From CAWBOY01 sp963790585 (GTDB lineage Bacteria; Planctomycetota; Planctomycetia; Gemmatales; Gemmataceae): DNA of 64,000 nt. Shown here one piece after another: positions 16,724 through 27,333 of this stretch. The position numbers and the translations under genes are program-made. The DNA lies in NCBI GenBank assembly GCA_963790585.1, contig CAWBOY010000004.1, positions 868,001 through 932,000 on the forward strand. Direction: 5' to 3'. Every line of letters begins with the position of its first letter. Positions within the stretch are counted from its first letter, which is position 1. Below the pieces are notes generated by a model that saw only the letters and a program-made list of their open reading frames with translations, made no database searches and was not told the DNA's origin.

Positions 16724-18121
16724 CTATTTGGCCGGCGTCGCCCGGATCACGCGTCGGATCACGTCAAGGTCGAAAGACAACTCGGCCGCTCCCTCATCGC
16801 TGCCGAGCCACGCACCGGCCGAGGCAGCGATAAGGCTCAAGTCGCCCGACATACCGATTTCCACCTCGAGGGTCTTTCCTTTCGGCCACAGAGGCACGAA
16901 CACGGGCAAGCTTTTGTCGATCCGGAAATACTTGTAGAGCACGTCCTCCAGCTTCAGGGCCGAGCCTACCGTTCGCATGTCGATTCCCAACCCGATGCCG
17001 ATGGCGCCGTACATCCGCTCCTTCTGGGCATTGTCCTGCTCGTACGCATCCAAGCGCTTCTTGTCCACAACCATTTTGGGGCTGACGGCGACGTTACGTA
17101 GATCGCTACCCGTGTCGTTACGAAGGGTGACGAAGACGCGGCCACTCGGGGCTACCTTGAAGCCGGTGGTGAATTTCCGGGCGGGAAGCGCCGTCGGTTT
17201 CGGGTTGCGGGCGATATAGTCTTTGCGAATATCCGCCTGGATCTGGTTCATTGCCAGCACTGTTACGCATGCGAGTTCCATCGACGACCGCTGCCTATCG
17301 AACGCTTTCTCGAAACCGAGGCTGTTGAACAGACTGACGACTGCCTTGCCAGTGTTGCCGCCGTCATCGTCTGAGCGAAGCGCTTCCGCGAAGAACTTCA
17401 CGAACCTCGCCCGCCGCTCGAGGTCGCCCTTGGCCCATTCCGCCAGCTGTTTGGCGTCCTTTGTCGTCGACTGATCGTGCAACTCCTGGAGGATTGTCCG
17501 CATCTCAGCCAGCCCAGCCACGTGTTTGTCTTTCGACTTGGCCAGCTGGGCGAGAAGGCGAGAGTCTGGCCCGTGGTGTATGTGATCGCCGTCTAGAACG
17601 TAGTTCCCCGAACATTGTTGGTAGAGCAGGGGCCGATCGCCCTTGAGGTTTAGTGATGCCGTGAGAACGGCATTGTAGGTAGGCGTCGCCGCCTTGACCC
17701 ACCGGATGGATCCGATCACTCCCGTTGACCCCTGGCTGGTGGCAACGAACTCGGAGAACGTACGCCCCTTGGCGCCAAGCGTGGCCCGGTAGACAGCAGG
17801 GAATTGATCGGCGACCCGAGTGTGCTCCTCGCGGCCAACGAAGGTCCAGGATCCGCCGATGTCCGGTTGAGCGACAAACAGCTCGAGGGTTCTCTGCGGG
17901 CCGTCGGACCGCCACTCCATAACGCCGTGGACTCGGCCTCCGTCTTTTCGGATGAACGTGACGGTGGCTTTGAATTCCCGTCCGCCCTCCAAGGGCATGG
18001 TTATCTCCCAGGTCCCTAGCTCTGGGACCAGGTCGGCGGCAACCGCCTCCAAGGGCCAGGTCAGAAAGAACAGTGCCAGCGCCGCCGGCCCGCCAAACGT
18101 GAACGTCTTCGCGGAACGCAT
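16724..18121 (-). CDS. Secreted uncharacterised protein, 465 residues
   Basis: ATG 18121 opens a signal peptide (FTFGGPAALALFFLTWPLEA, cleavage near AVAA). A beta-rich N-terminal domain (LGTWEITMPLEGGREFKATV) is followed by helical regions and a C-terminal beta domain (about 330-460). No catalytic motif recognised. It is the nearest gene downstream of the leftward GTPase operon but is separated from it by the 59-bp hairpin at 18183-18241, so it may be transcribed independently. Confidence 0.65.
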   Translation of the reverse strand: MRSAKTFTFGGPAALALFFLTWPLEAVAADLVPELGTWEITMPLEGGREFKATVTFIRKDGGRVHGVMEWRSDGPQRTLELFVAQPDIGGSWTFVGREEHTRVADQFPAVYRATLGAKGRTFSEFVATSQGSTGVIGSIRWVKAATPTYNAVLTASLNLKGDRPLLYQQCSGNYVLDGDHIHHGPDSRLLAQLAKSKDKHVAGLAEMRTILQELHDQSTTKDAKQLAEWAKGDLERRARFVKFFAEALRSDDDGGNTGKAVVSLFNSLGFEKAFDRQRSSMELACVTVLAMNQIQADIRKDYIARNPKPTALPARKFTTGFKVAPSGRVFVTLRNDTGSDLRNVAVSPKMVVDKKRLDAYEQDNAQKERMYGAIGIGLGIDMRTVGSALKLEDVLYKYFRIDKSLPVFVPLWPKGKTLEVEIGMSGDLSLIAASAGAWLGSDEGAAELSFDLDVIRRVIRATPAK

Positions 18122-18182
18122 GTTGCCCTCCCCTAGGAAATGTGCTGGACGACTTTACTATGCAGTATCCAATCTACTAAGG

Positions 18183-18241
18183 CTGTCCAATAAGTTTGTG
18201 GCGGCACGTTTCTAACATGCCGCCACAAACTTATTGGACAG
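18183..18241. repeat. 59-bp inverted repeat with 24-bp perfect arms
   Basis: Arms 18183-18206 and 18218-18241 are exact reverse complements, with an 11-base loop. It lies 23 bases beyond the stop of the leftward GTPase-operon gene. It could terminate that transcript, though no clear T-run follows. The outer arm (CTGTCCAATAAGTTTGTGG) looks more like a transposon terminal repeat, so a miniature element or two fused ends is another reading. Confidence 0.8.
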
Positions 18242-18263
18242 AACTCAAAGAAAGTTACATCAA

Positions 18264-20006
18264 TCAATTCGTACCTTTCCTTGGCAAATCCGTCTTTCGC
18301 TTCAATTCGCTGTAGGTCAGCAGTCGAGGCACCGTTAAACTCGGGCATTGGACATCGAAAGAATGCGAAACCTTATTTATTTTTACTTCGACTTTCTTTG
18401 GCATGGCGTCGAGTAGAACCGGCACGTCTGGTGGGTCGCTTCGATATTTCACGGTTTGACCTCTTGTCACTTGGGCAGCGGCGGAAAGGCCCGAGAGACC
18501 ATCTTTGGACCAATCGAAAGTCAAAATTCCTTTGGCAACCTTTTCGTTAAACTTAATTTTTTCGTCCAGCTTCTTTTGCTCTGACACCCCATTTTCGTGT
18601 TCCGGCAGAGAATCAATTATATGCTTCCGAGCGTCTTCTAGGAGTCTTCCCGAGAGCAAAACTGTCGAACGACTGAAGCTGAGGTCGTCAGGCTGTATGA
18701 GGTTACATGCAAATTCGTGGTCAGACACCTTCATCAAGTTCGATGCCCATTTGTGCATTTCCATTGCATTATTGGAAATAATTGCAGAGAGCTCTGATCG
18801 ATGATGCGTCTGCCCATTAAGAACCTTGTCCTGATACTTTTTGTATTCGTCGCTCACCTTCGTGAGCCGATTCGCTTTGACCTTAATATCCGTAATTATC
18901 TTCGCCAGGTCCGCTAGTGACTCCTTCTTGGAGCGCACATCGGCTGCACATAAGTCAATTAGCTTCCTGCTTGTGATTCTCAAATCACAATAGCAAATTT
19001 GGGTCGCTATTTCCTCCGCGTCCTTGATAACTCGATCGGGCGACGGCGCGATCTTTTCGTTTGGAGATGCCGTGGTGATGCTGGCAATTTTTGCGATTGT
19101 CTCAAGGCGATCCAGGTTTGGTGAGAGTTCCTTCGCCTCCAAGGGAAAAGGATAGCCGCCCTTTATTCCCGTTTCATCCTCGTTGACCATCACGCCTGAT
19201 AGGAGAAAGGTGTTGCACTTAAGCAGAATGTCCTTATTGACTTCGTCACGGTCGAGGAGTTTGAGCATCTCGATTCTAGATTTCGGATCGTTAATGAGGC
19301 TTAGAAGGGAGTCCGGCGTGGCCGCCGGGTCTCCAATCTTGAAGACGATCTTCATTTTTGCTTCTACCGAGTCAAAGACCGGCTCTTTATTCGGCGGATC
19401 GTTGTGGGCTGGATTACCTATATTCGGTTTCGGATTGGTATCGCTAGGCGGAGGTGTCGTTTCGTTGGGGGTTTGAAAAGCGAAAATGCAGACAAGGGCG
19501 ACGGTCAGCGTGGCCACAGCGGCAATGCCGACACCGAACCAACGCCGGGACGGCTTGGCCGGCCCGGGCGTGGGTGGCGGTTTGGACGGCGTCGCTCTCT
19601 CAGCAATTGCCGGAACCGAAGCCCGAGCCGGAGTTTTATTTTCCCAAGCAAACTCGAGTTGTAGACCGGCGTCCTCGCTCCGTTTCATCGGCAACGGCAT
19701 CGCAAGCAGAGCAGTGCGAACCTCTTCGCACTCCGCATCACTCGGCGTTTCCCTAAAAACGGCCACACTCAGCACGGAAAGCCGTCGGCCGTGTTCATCA
19801 AGGGGCCGATCGGGATCCTTGGTCCGAACGCCAACGAGGACTAAACCTTGATCAGGGACCATCGACGGCCCAACTGGGCCGGGCTGACCATTCGCCTCGC
19901 CACTGAGCGCGAAGCGGCAAGCTTTGAACAATGGAACGATGTCGGGGTGAAAGGCCCAGCTGGCGCCCCCCTCCGTGAACCAGCGATGAACCAATACTGG
20001 AACCAT
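18264..20006 (-). CDS. Transmembrane protein of the GTPase operon
   Basis: About 580 residues from ATG 20006, with AGGAGG ten bases upstream; the frame runs further back but that part lies in the upstream gene. An N-terminal cytoplasmic domain of about 150 residues (LVHRWFTEGGASWAF; GLVLVGVRTKDPDRPLDEHG) precedes a Pro-rich linker and one transmembrane segment (VGIAAVATLTVALVCIFAF). A large helical extracytoplasmic region follows. Family not recognised; the N-terminal domain may be a GTPase partner by context. It starts seven bases after the GTPase gene stops, so the two are coupled. Confidence 0.7.
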   Translation of the reverse strand: MVPVLVHRWFTEGGASWAFHPDIVPLFKACRFALSGEANGQPGPVGPSMVPDQGLVLVGVRTKDPDRPLDEHGRRLSVLSVAVFRETPSDAECEEVRTALLAMPLPMKRSEDAGLQLEFAWENKTPARASVPAIAERATPSKPPPTPGPAKPSRRWFGVGIAAVATLTVALVCIFAFQTPNETTPPPSDTNPKPNIGNPAHNDPPNKEPVFDSVEAKMKIVFKIGDPAATPDSLLSLINDPKSRIEMLKLLDRDEVNKDILLKCNTFLLSGVMVNEDETGIKGGYPFPLEAKELSPNLDRLETIAKIASITTASPNEKIAPSPDRVIKDAEEIATQICYCDLRITSRKLIDLCAADVRSKKESLADLAKIITDIKVKANRLTKVSDEYKKYQDKVLNGQTHHRSELSAIISNNAMEMHKWASNLMKVSDHEFACNLIQPDDLSFSRSTVLLSGRLLEDARKHIIDSLPEHENGVSEQKKLDEKIKFNEKVAKGILTFDWSKDGLSGLSAAAQVTRGQTVKYRSDPPDVPVLLDAMPKKVEVKINKVSHSFDVQCPSLTVPRLLTYSELKRKTDLPRKGTN

Positions 20007-20013
20007 GCCCAAT

Positions 20014-22542
20014 TTACCTCCTGAAAGTCGGCAGAGTGGGGATATCGGAATCGGACATATCGATGTATAACTTGGCCGTCTTCCCGTTGCTCGAGATTTC
20101 AAGCCCCCTCTTCAATATACTAGGAAGGTATTTGTCCTTTGGCGTGCTCACGTTGACGGGAGGCTCATAACCGCGTCCAATGCTGGCCGCCCAGCCGTAC
20201 CTTAGAACGACAATGTCAAGCGTTTTGCTATCCCCAGGTTTATAAAACACAGCGTCCGGCTTTTTCTTCTGCTGTAGCTCATCGAGACTAATGTCGACTT
20301 CATCGTTACTGATTCGCTTGGTAGCTTTTTCCGGTGTGACGACCTTATTAGCCCCTGCCGAATAGTCGATATCAACCAATCCTGACAGCTTGAGTGTGTA
20401 TTTGCTGGATTGACTTCCGTCTGGATTTCTCACATTCTCAAATAGTTCATGGCCGCGGGGTATGTTGAGCTTCGAGAAAGTAATATCGTATTTTTTACCG
20501 GCCAGAGTGTTATCAAACCAACTCATGCAACTATTGGCTTGGCTTGCCATGACTACGGGCCGGCGTTGATGCGCGAGTCCTGGGATAGAGGTCTCCTGCA
20601 AATAGCGATACAACGCCTCACGTGCCGGCTGGAAATCGCTGATCGATTCCGAGCTGGAGGCCTTCGATACCTGATTGCTGGCCATTTGATACTCAATGTT
20701 ATCGATCTTCTTCAGCGCCTCGGCCACATCCTCCGCCACCCGCGTCCGATAGGTCTGCGACTTGTGGCACTTTGTAAGGAAGTCTTCCAGGCTCAGAATG
20801 GCACGCACGCAACCGGGTATGTCCGAGATGACCGCCGTCCAAGTTTTTTTGATGTTGTAATAGCGTTGTTCGTCCTCTTTGTCCTTATAGCCCTTTACCA
20901 ATTCCTCGGCCTCCCTCTTGCGCCGCTCTGGTTGGGCCGGACTTTCCGATGGAAATTGCATCCATAGTCGAATAAGCTCGTTGTAATCTTGCGTTTCCTT
21001 TAGCTTTCGGTCCTTGTCCATGTATTCCGCATATGTTGCATCTTGTTTTTCGACGGTCTTTCGTTTCTCTTCAATCGATGCTAGGTGGGTGGTCCACTCG
21101 CGGCACGCAGCGCGTGTGCCATGAGTCTCGCCAACTTTCCTGATTCTCTCTTCGAGTTCCCTTAGTTTTTCCGCGCTAATATCTCCTGGCGCGGCATTGG
21201 CCGTCTCCGCGAGACTCGGTTTCAGGCCGTCCCATGCCAATTTTGCGCCGTAGTCGAGCGCGATCTCGCGATCAAGCAACCGCGATTTTTCCAATTGGGT
21301 TTTACTTTGACTGCCAAGAACCGTGCCATGCCAGGCCAAGATCGAATCCGCCATATCCGCTCGGCGATCGGCACTGGCTTCCGTTTTACCCGATTCGCTG
21401 GAGCAAAATTCATTCCAAGCCTGATATTGGCGATCGGCAAAGGAGATCCACGCCCCATAGACGCCGCCGCACATGGCCAACAAGACGACTGCCGCGGCAA
21501 CGAAACTGCCGATCCGCCAACGGCTCAACTTCTTGTTTAGCTCCGCGAGCTTGGCATTGATTTGGTCATGAATGGGGCCATTGGTGATCCCGTCTTCATG
21601 AATCAAAGCGTTCATCACGCTGATAGATTTGCGGAGCGACCGCGGCGCCTGGGCAGCGGCTTGTTGAGCGCGATCGAAGCGAACGGAGTCGCTTTCCTGT
21701 AAGGCCCAGGCCATCGGTCGCAATAGATTGTAGGGCTTTTTCGGTGCCTTCAGATGCTCTCGGTTGTTCCCCAAGGCCGACACGGGAAAAACGCGAACGC
21801 GTTCGCCGAATTTCTCTAGCGTGCTTTGGATTTGTCGAAACGCCGGATTGGCCGCGAGGTATTGTTTGGCGCGGCGCTCTTCCTTGCCAAAAGCCTCCTC
21901 CCGTTTTTGGTGTAAAATCTCGTCGTTTTCCGATTCATCCTTTTCCGGCGGCAGTTGGATTATCCCCTGGCCGTCCCATTTTGTGAGTAGCAGTCCGAGC
22001 GGACGATTGATTCTGCCGATCTCACATTCCTCCCGGCAAAGCTCCAACAACTTGGCAACTTCATTGCGCCGTTCGAGCGTCGCTTTCCCCTGATCTTGGG
22101 ATGTGTCGAGAAAGATCAGGATGGCCTCGCACTCACGTAGCCAGGCATGAACGATTTCTCGTAGATCGTCATTGAGATTGTTAGCGGGTGTGCGGCGTTC
22201 GATCGCTTCGCCGGCATGGTCGAGAATTTCCGCAGACCAACTGCGTACCTCGTCCGCCACATCAAAGCGTAATCGAGAGGGTACTTCAGCCGCTGTTGGA
22301 TCGGGAAACCCCGTCTCAGACAGTGTATAAGCGCCCCACATTTCTTCTAAATAAGCCAAGGTAGCGTCGTCGGGAAACGAGATGGCCGCGCCCGCCACTT
22401 CTGCAGAATGTCCATAAATTGAGGCAAAAAAACAGGTCTTACCGCTACCCCGCGAACCAAACACGGCGATACGCCGAATGCGGCGCTCGGCGCGGCCGAA
22501 GGTTTCTTGGGACGCGGAATCACGTTGGGTGGAATCGGACAT
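20014..22542 (-). CDS. Large P-loop GTPase with transmembrane segment
   Basis: About 842 residues from ATG 22542. G1 is GSRGSGKT (residues 29-36), with a G3-like DHAG (EILDHAGEA), G4 TKWD (LLLTKWDGQG) and a G5-like SA (FPVSALGNN), so a TRAFAC-type GTPase domain covers about residues 20-290. A transmembrane segment (FVAAAVVLLAMCGGVYGAW) lies near residue 360. The remaining 450 residues are mainly helical, with a C-terminal beta region. This architecture resembles the large GTPases of membrane-linked bacterial conflict systems, which I recognise by layout only. Intact. Confidence 0.75.
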   Translation of the reverse strand: MSDSTQRDSASQETFGRAERRIRRIAVFGSRGSGKTCFFASIYGHSAEVAGAAISFPDDATLAYLEEMWGAYTLSETGFPDPTAAEVPSRLRFDVADEVRSWSAEILDHAGEAIERRTPANNLNDDLREIVHAWLRECEAILIFLDTSQDQGKATLERRNEVAKLLELCREECEIGRINRPLGLLLTKWDGQGIIQLPPEKDESENDEILHQKREEAFGKEERRAKQYLAANPAFRQIQSTLEKFGERVRVFPVSALGNNREHLKAPKKPYNLLRPMAWALQESDSVRFDRAQQAAAQAPRSLRKSISVMNALIHEDGITNGPIHDQINAKLAELNKKLSRWRIGSFVAAAVVLLAMCGGVYGAWISFADRQYQAWNEFCSSESGKTEASADRRADMADSILAWHGTVLGSQSKTQLEKSRLLDREIALDYGAKLAWDGLKPSLAETANAAPGDISAEKLRELEERIRKVGETHGTRAACREWTTHLASIEEKRKTVEKQDATYAEYMDKDRKLKETQDYNELIRLWMQFPSESPAQPERRKREAEELVKGYKDKEDEQRYYNIKKTWTAVISDIPGCVRAILSLEDFLTKCHKSQTYRTRVAEDVAEALKKIDNIEYQMASNQVSKASSSESISDFQPAREALYRYLQETSIPGLAHQRRPVVMASQANSCMSWFDNTLAGKKYDITFSKLNIPRGHELFENVRNPDGSQSSKYTLKLSGLVDIDYSAGANKVVTPEKATKRISNDEVDISLDELQQKKKPDAVFYKPGDSKTLDIVVLRYGWAASIGRGYEPPVNVSTPKDKYLPSILKRGLEISSNGKTAKLYIDMSDSDIPTLPTFRR

Positions 22543-22575
22543 CGTATAAACTCCAAACTGGACCACCAGGTTGAA

Positions 22576-24580
22576 TCAATGTAGCGTTTGGAACCAAGAT
22601 TTTTCGACGGCTCGAACGACCGCGAACAAAGCAATCGCCCACAGCGCGGCAAGCAGAAGAAGGTGGACGCTATCGACGATGCGGGCAAACCCTGGCGACG
22701 GCGGCTTGCCAGGTACCCCGTCGCTCACGGGGTGAAAATCGTTTTTTAAAAACGAGACGCATGGCCGAGTGAATGTGGCAAGCGAGACGATGTCTACCGC
22801 GTTTAGCCAGCGGCCATCGCTGCCAACTGTTTGGCCCTGGCCCGCTGGATTAATCCAATTGGCGACGGAGTGAAGGCGCCCGTTATAAGCCGTTGCGTGC
22901 GTTGCTTCGCGCGTCAAAAGTAGTTGCGGCAAAATGAGCAACGGCAACAACGCCACGGCCCATTCCTCGTTCTTCACGGATGCGGACACGGTGAGACCCA
23001 AGAGGCATGCGCCAAGATAAGCCAGGAAAAGGGGCAATAGGATGCCGAGAAACGAATACTTGGCCAGATTTTTGCCCTCGTCGGAAAGCAAATTGGCGTG
23101 CGTGAGCAATAGAGTCAAAATCGCAAGCTGCAAAAGCCCGACGAGGATAAAGAGAATTATTTTGGAAAGAACCAATCCCGTCGGAGTTACGCCGATCAGG
23201 CGTTCGCGGGCATAGTTGCGGCGCTCGCGCACCAGCTCCCGAGCGGTATTGTTCAATCCCAGCCATACCGAAGTCACGGCGGCAAATGTGAAAATAGGCA
23301 AAAGACCATCGGGCCGGGCTTGGGAGAAATTGATCAGGGTCGCCATGAAGATCGGTTGAATCACCAGCAAGGCGGCCCAAAATCGGTCGCGCCCGATCAA
23401 GACAAGGCCGCGCATCGATAAAATAAAGATCTGACGGAACAAGCCAAGCCGAGGTACTGATTTTACCTTCGCTTTTTTGGAATCAACAGGTTGCACTTTC
23501 GGGCTTAATTGACGACGAATGCCTCGACTGCTTTGAATCTTGGTCGATTCGTAGATTCCGGCATATGTCGTCGCTGAGAAGGCGTCTAAAAGGTCCTCGG
23601 GCGGGCCATCATAGACGATCCCTCCCCTGGCCAGGACGATGACTCTGTCAAAGAGTCTTGAATTTTCGAGAACATGCGTCGCGCAGACGACCGTGGTTCC
23701 CGCGTGCGCCAAGGCTTTCAGGTTGCGCATGAGGTCGAGTTCGCGAGCCGGGTCGAGGCCCGCCGTTGGTTCGTCGAGAAACAAGGCGCGAGGCTTTGTA
23801 ATCATCTCTTGAGCGACGGCCACACGCTTTCGTTGGCCTACGCTCAAATCACGCACCGAAAGATCCGCCTTGTCGAGACCGGGGTTTTTCTCGTCCTTGC
23901 CGGCAATGCCAAGCTGGCGCAGGCGATCTTCGATTAGCTTCTGCCGTTCCGCTTTGCTGTGGTCCGGAGCGCGCAAGCGCAACGCATAATCCAGATTTTC
24001 CCGCGCGGTCAGCAGGGGAAACAACACATCGACCTGGGGCACATATCCAATCATCGGCCAAATCTCTGCCGCTCGCGTGGCGACGTCGGCATCGCCGATC
24101 AAGACGCGGCCTTGCGTCGGGGATTGATATCCAACGAGGCAGCGCAGCAGCGTGCTCTTGCCACAACCGCTGGCGCCAAGCAGGCCGATAAATTGTCCCT
24201 GCTTGATTTGCAGCGAGACTCTATCGAGCGGTCGCTCCTTTTTGCCGTCGGAAGCGTCGAATTCCACGACTAGATTCTCAACATTCAGATCAAGCCCTTC
24301 CTCAGCTAATCCGAGCAGCGCCCCGCCCTTGGTTATGAAGCGAACCGCGCCGAAATCGACTCGATCACCCTCCAAAAGCAGTCGCTCCTTGATCGGCTTG
24401 CCGTTGACGGCTAATGTTCCGCTGGAGAGATTGCGGACATGTAATCCTGCCCCGGTGCGAAAAACGAGCGCAGTGTTCCAAAGACACTGTGGGATGGGAG
24501 AGAACCACTTTGCAGGAAGCCGAGCGCCCAACTTTCAACCTCTGAAGTTTATTTGGAGAGATTTCGAGCAGAGTGCTCAT
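22576..24580 (-). CDS. FHA-domain ABC-2 type transporter, frameshifted near its start
   Basis: The gene starts at ATG 24580 (MSTLLEISPNKLQRLKVGRS), where an FHA domain opens. At about 24465 the FHA domain continues in another frame (LVFRTGAGLHVRNLSSGTLA), so one base is missing. The ABC ATPase follows with Walker A GASGCGKST, signature LSVGQRKR and Walker B ALFLDEP, then six or so C-terminal membrane helices of the ABC-2 class. The FHA domain normally reads phosphothreonine, so transport may be controlled by a kinase. The stop of the previous gene overlaps the start as ATGA. Confidence 0.8.
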
Positions 24581-25806
24581 TTCGCCCCCTTGACTGTGTC
24601 GACGACCTCGCAAGAATAAACTGCTGAGATCTGGGGTTCCTGTAGGAACTTAGTCTTGAACAAGAGGTGATCGCCGGCGACATGTTCCAGTTTGCCCCGT
24701 CCCGACAGACTCGCCTTGACCACGGCCTTGGCGTCACGCGAGAAAAGCAGCTCGCCGCGTGGATCGAACCAGCCCAACGGGGCCTGCCCAGGGATGACCG
24801 AATCGAGCGTCAATCGCCCTTCCTCGATGTGAAGGACGGCGACATTTGGACCTTCGTCTTTTCGGTCGGCGTGGCGTACCATCACCACCTCGCCGCCGAC
24901 GTTGGCTCGAAGCGCCGGGTCGATCAGGTGGGAAAAGGCATTTCCCTTCACGTGCCAAGTTTGGCCAGGCTCGCGCGATCGCTCTGGGAAAATGAGGACG
25001 TCGGAAAGAACCGCACTATGTTGATGGAAGAACTGCTCATCCGGCGTAATTTCTCCGGCAATCGATAGAATGCTGCGGATCCCCGTGTCGGGTGGTTGGC
25101 CCTCCTTGCCTGCCTTGTTTCGATAGGCAATCTGAATCGACTTGCCGTTGAGGCTATTGAGTCGAGCGAAAGCTTTAAAGATCTTATCGCGCTGACCTGT
25201 TATTTTGAGCACGTCGACGCCAAACCAATTGAGCATATCCAAGATCGGTTTTGCCGAAATATCGTTTATAGCCGCTCCCGCCACGCCGCCCGAAGTCACC
25301 ATCGTTTTGGGATCCCAAAAGGCCGCGAAAGCGAGGACCGCATATTTCACGGGGCCAAGCTTCAAACGAAAGTCCTCCAAGGTAGTGTCGAATTTAACGG
25401 ATCTGACGGAGCGGAAATGTCGCTTTTCGACAATCGTGTCGCCGTCATTCGCGATGATCTCCCGATCCACCTGCGCTTCAAATACATAGTGAATGTTGAC
25501 TTTGGTCTCGAAAGCCAGCCAAAACTGATCCGTGCCCACGGAGCGGATCGTGCCTTCGAGGATGGTCTTGTGCGTTTTGCCCGGTTGCAGCTCTCCACGC
25601 ACCAGATTCGCATCGACAACATCCGGGCGACCTGCCGCAGGAGGAACGACGTTCACCTGGCCCCCTGGCAGGATCGTCTCTCGCGGAGGCTCTGAAGGTG
25701 GGGACGCCCCGTCGCCACCTTCCTTTTCTGGCGGAAAAAGGCGGCCGAGCGTAAAGGCTCCCACGACCAGGACGGCGAGAAGGAGCGGAATCGTGAAATG
25801 CTTCAT
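24577..25806 (-). CDS. Membrane-anchored protein, first gene of the leftward operon
   Basis: About 409 residues from ATG 25806, with AGG upstream. An N-terminal hydrophobic anchor (IPLLLAVLVVGAFTLGRLF) is followed by a Pro/Gly-rich spacer and a mostly beta extracytoplasmic domain. No catalytic motif or family recognised. It is the first of four genes ending at 18264 and overlaps the FHA-ABC gene by four bases. An extracytoplasmic sensor or substrate-binding role is inferred from topology and context. Confidence 0.65.
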   Translation of the reverse strand: MKHFTIPLLLAVLVVGAFTLGRLFPPEKEGGDGASPPSEPPRETILPGGQVNVVPPAAGRPDVVDANLVRGELQPGKTHKTILEGTIRSVGTDQFWLAFETKVNIHYVFEAQVDREIIANDGDTIVEKRHFRSVRSVKFDTTLEDFRLKLGPVKYAVLAFAAFWDPKTMVTSGGVAGAAINDISAKPILDMLNWFGVDVLKITGQRDKIFKAFARLNSLNGKSIQIAYRNKAGKEGQPPDTGIRSILSIAGEITPDEQFFHQHSAVLSDVLIFPERSREPGQTWHVKGNAFSHLIDPALRANVGGEVVMVRHADRKDEGPNVAVLHIEEGRLTLDSVIPGQAPLGWFDPRGELLFSRDAKAVVKASLSGRGKLEHVAGDHLLFKTKFLQEPQISAVYSCEVVDTVKGAK

Positions 25807-26110
25807 GGTGAATACCTGCCTGGGTGCCGCGAAATCGCGCACGGATTGTAAACCGGTGGCAATTGCCTCGCAAAGGAAAACTTGGAAGCCAAGAGAAATT
25901 CGCTCGTCTGATCAGATAACGTACCGGGCTTCGTTTTTTTCGGCTTAATTGACGATTTTGTGACAAATCCTTTCGTGAGCACGTTATCCCGATGTTCTCT
26001 TGCGGGACACTCCGCAAGCACCTAAGAAAAAAAGTGAAGTCGCAGACGATTCGACACGGGAGGCGCTGGGCTGAGAGGCGCGCCGAGCCACTTTATTCGG
26101 AGTTTGCCTG
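25807..26110. promoter_or_regulatory. Divergent intergenic region between the two operons
   Basis: These 304 bases separate the first leftward gene (start 25806) from the first rightward gene (start 26111) and must hold both promoters. I could not assign -35/-10 boxes with confidence. Because the rightward operon opens with two ECF-type sigma factors, one of them may direct transcription from here. No strong palindrome was seen. Confidence 0.4.
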
Positions 26111-26659
26111 GTGGCTGATGTACAGAAAGCGACGTTGGCGGCATCCGCTCTCGAGGAAGGAATTCCCGAGCGGGCGGTCTATTTGCGGTGCCGAAACTGG
26201 GGACTGCTCCCAAGTCGAGCGCGCGACCTGGCTGAGAGCGCCGCCGCCGAAGCATACCTGCGGGCGTTGGATGTCGATTTGCCAACAGAGATCTATTATC
26301 GCCGTTGGGTGACACGAGTCGCGCTGAATTTCGCTGTCGATGAGCTGCGCCGAATGCGGCGGCATCATTCCCTCGACGACGAGGATCCACAAGCCCCAGC
26401 CGAGAAAGCCAGCTCGCTGGATATAGGCCGATTGCTGATAGCAATCGATTCTCTACCGGAATTGGAACGCCACATTATTAAGTTGAGTTGGTTCAGCGAG
26501 CAGAAGGTGACGCTCGATGACATAGCCAGGACCCTTTTGCCCGACGATAAGAGGTCGCCCAATGCAAAGAGAATTGAGATCAAGAGAAAGCGAGATGTTG
26601 CGTTGGCACTCTTGAGGGTATATCTTAATCACGACCACGATGGCGGTGAGATAAGCTGA
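26111..26659 (+). CDS. ECF-type RNA polymerase sigma factor, divergent type
   Basis: 182 residues from GTG 26111, with GGAG upstream. Region 2-like (YYRRWVTRVALNFAVDELRR) and region 4-like (IDSLPELERHIIKLSWFSEQ, then TLDDIARTLLP) segments are present with the linker typical of ECF factors. It is the first rightward gene. Sequence is divergent from the standard groups, so the assignment rests on the two segments and their spacing. Confidence 0.65.
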   Translation: MADVQKATLAASALEEGIPERAVYLRCRNWGLLPSRARDLAESAAAEAYLRALDVDLPTEIYYRRWVTRVALNFAVDELRRMRRHHSLDDEDPQAPAEKASSLDIGRLLIAIDSLPELERHIIKLSWFSEQKVTLDDIARTLLPDDKRSPNAKRIEIKRKRDVALALLRVYLNHDHDGGEIS

Positions 26660-26750
26660 GAATCGTCGTATATCAATCCGATTTATCCGATTCTTGCTTC
26701 TCGGCCATTTCAGACCGTGATAGGAACGAGCCCGACATCTGGAGCGCCTG

Positions 26751-27295
26751 ATGCAGCAAAAATTCAACGAAGATTGGTTTGAACCGATTTGTCGACATGC
26801 TTTCATGACGGTGCAAGGGAGGTTGCAAGCGTTCCCCGTCCTTTATTGCGCCGATCGCTATGATTATGCCGCATTGTTTGCCGATTACGGCGTTGCTCGC
26901 ATGGATTCGCTGGCTCGGCAGGTAGTCCAGGATGCCGTAACGCATATCGGCAAGGGGAAACAGGCTTATCGCTGGGCTTCCGCGGTAGCCTATCAGGAAT
27001 CGTTGCGATTCGTTCTCCGAGCGGAGCGCGTCGAGGTGGCTCTCAACAAATTGGCGTCGGCCCAGGCCGTGATTCTGCGGCGGCGCTATGTCGATCAGCT
27101 GAATGACAAGGAAACGGCCTGCGCGATGGAAATCCGTTTGCCGAAGCCGCCGTTTTATGACACCGCGGAAGCGCGTCGCTTATCGATCGAAGCCTATTGC
27201 GCCTGCGCCGCGAGTTACGCTTGGCCGTGCCCAGCGAATGTCAGCCGGATTCCGGCCCGGAATACACGGCCGAGTTCCCTCTCTTTCCGCTTTAA
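26751..27295 (+). CDS. Second ECF-like sigma factor, frameshifted near its C-terminus
   Basis: ATG 26751 with TGGAG upstream. A region 4-like segment (LNKLASAQAVILRRRYVDQL, then NDKETACAMEI) is readable. At about 27190 coding continues in another frame (LRLRRELRLAVPSECQPDSG) to a stop at 27295, which gives the C-terminal helix of sigma-like proteins better than the unshifted frame running to 27341. About 180 residues in all. The weak region 2 makes the sigma call less sure than for its neighbour; an atypical regulator is the alternative. Confidence 0.5.
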
Positions 27296-27333
27296 CGAAG
27301 GGGCTGGAGCCTCCATCCCTCTGGAGAAGTCTC

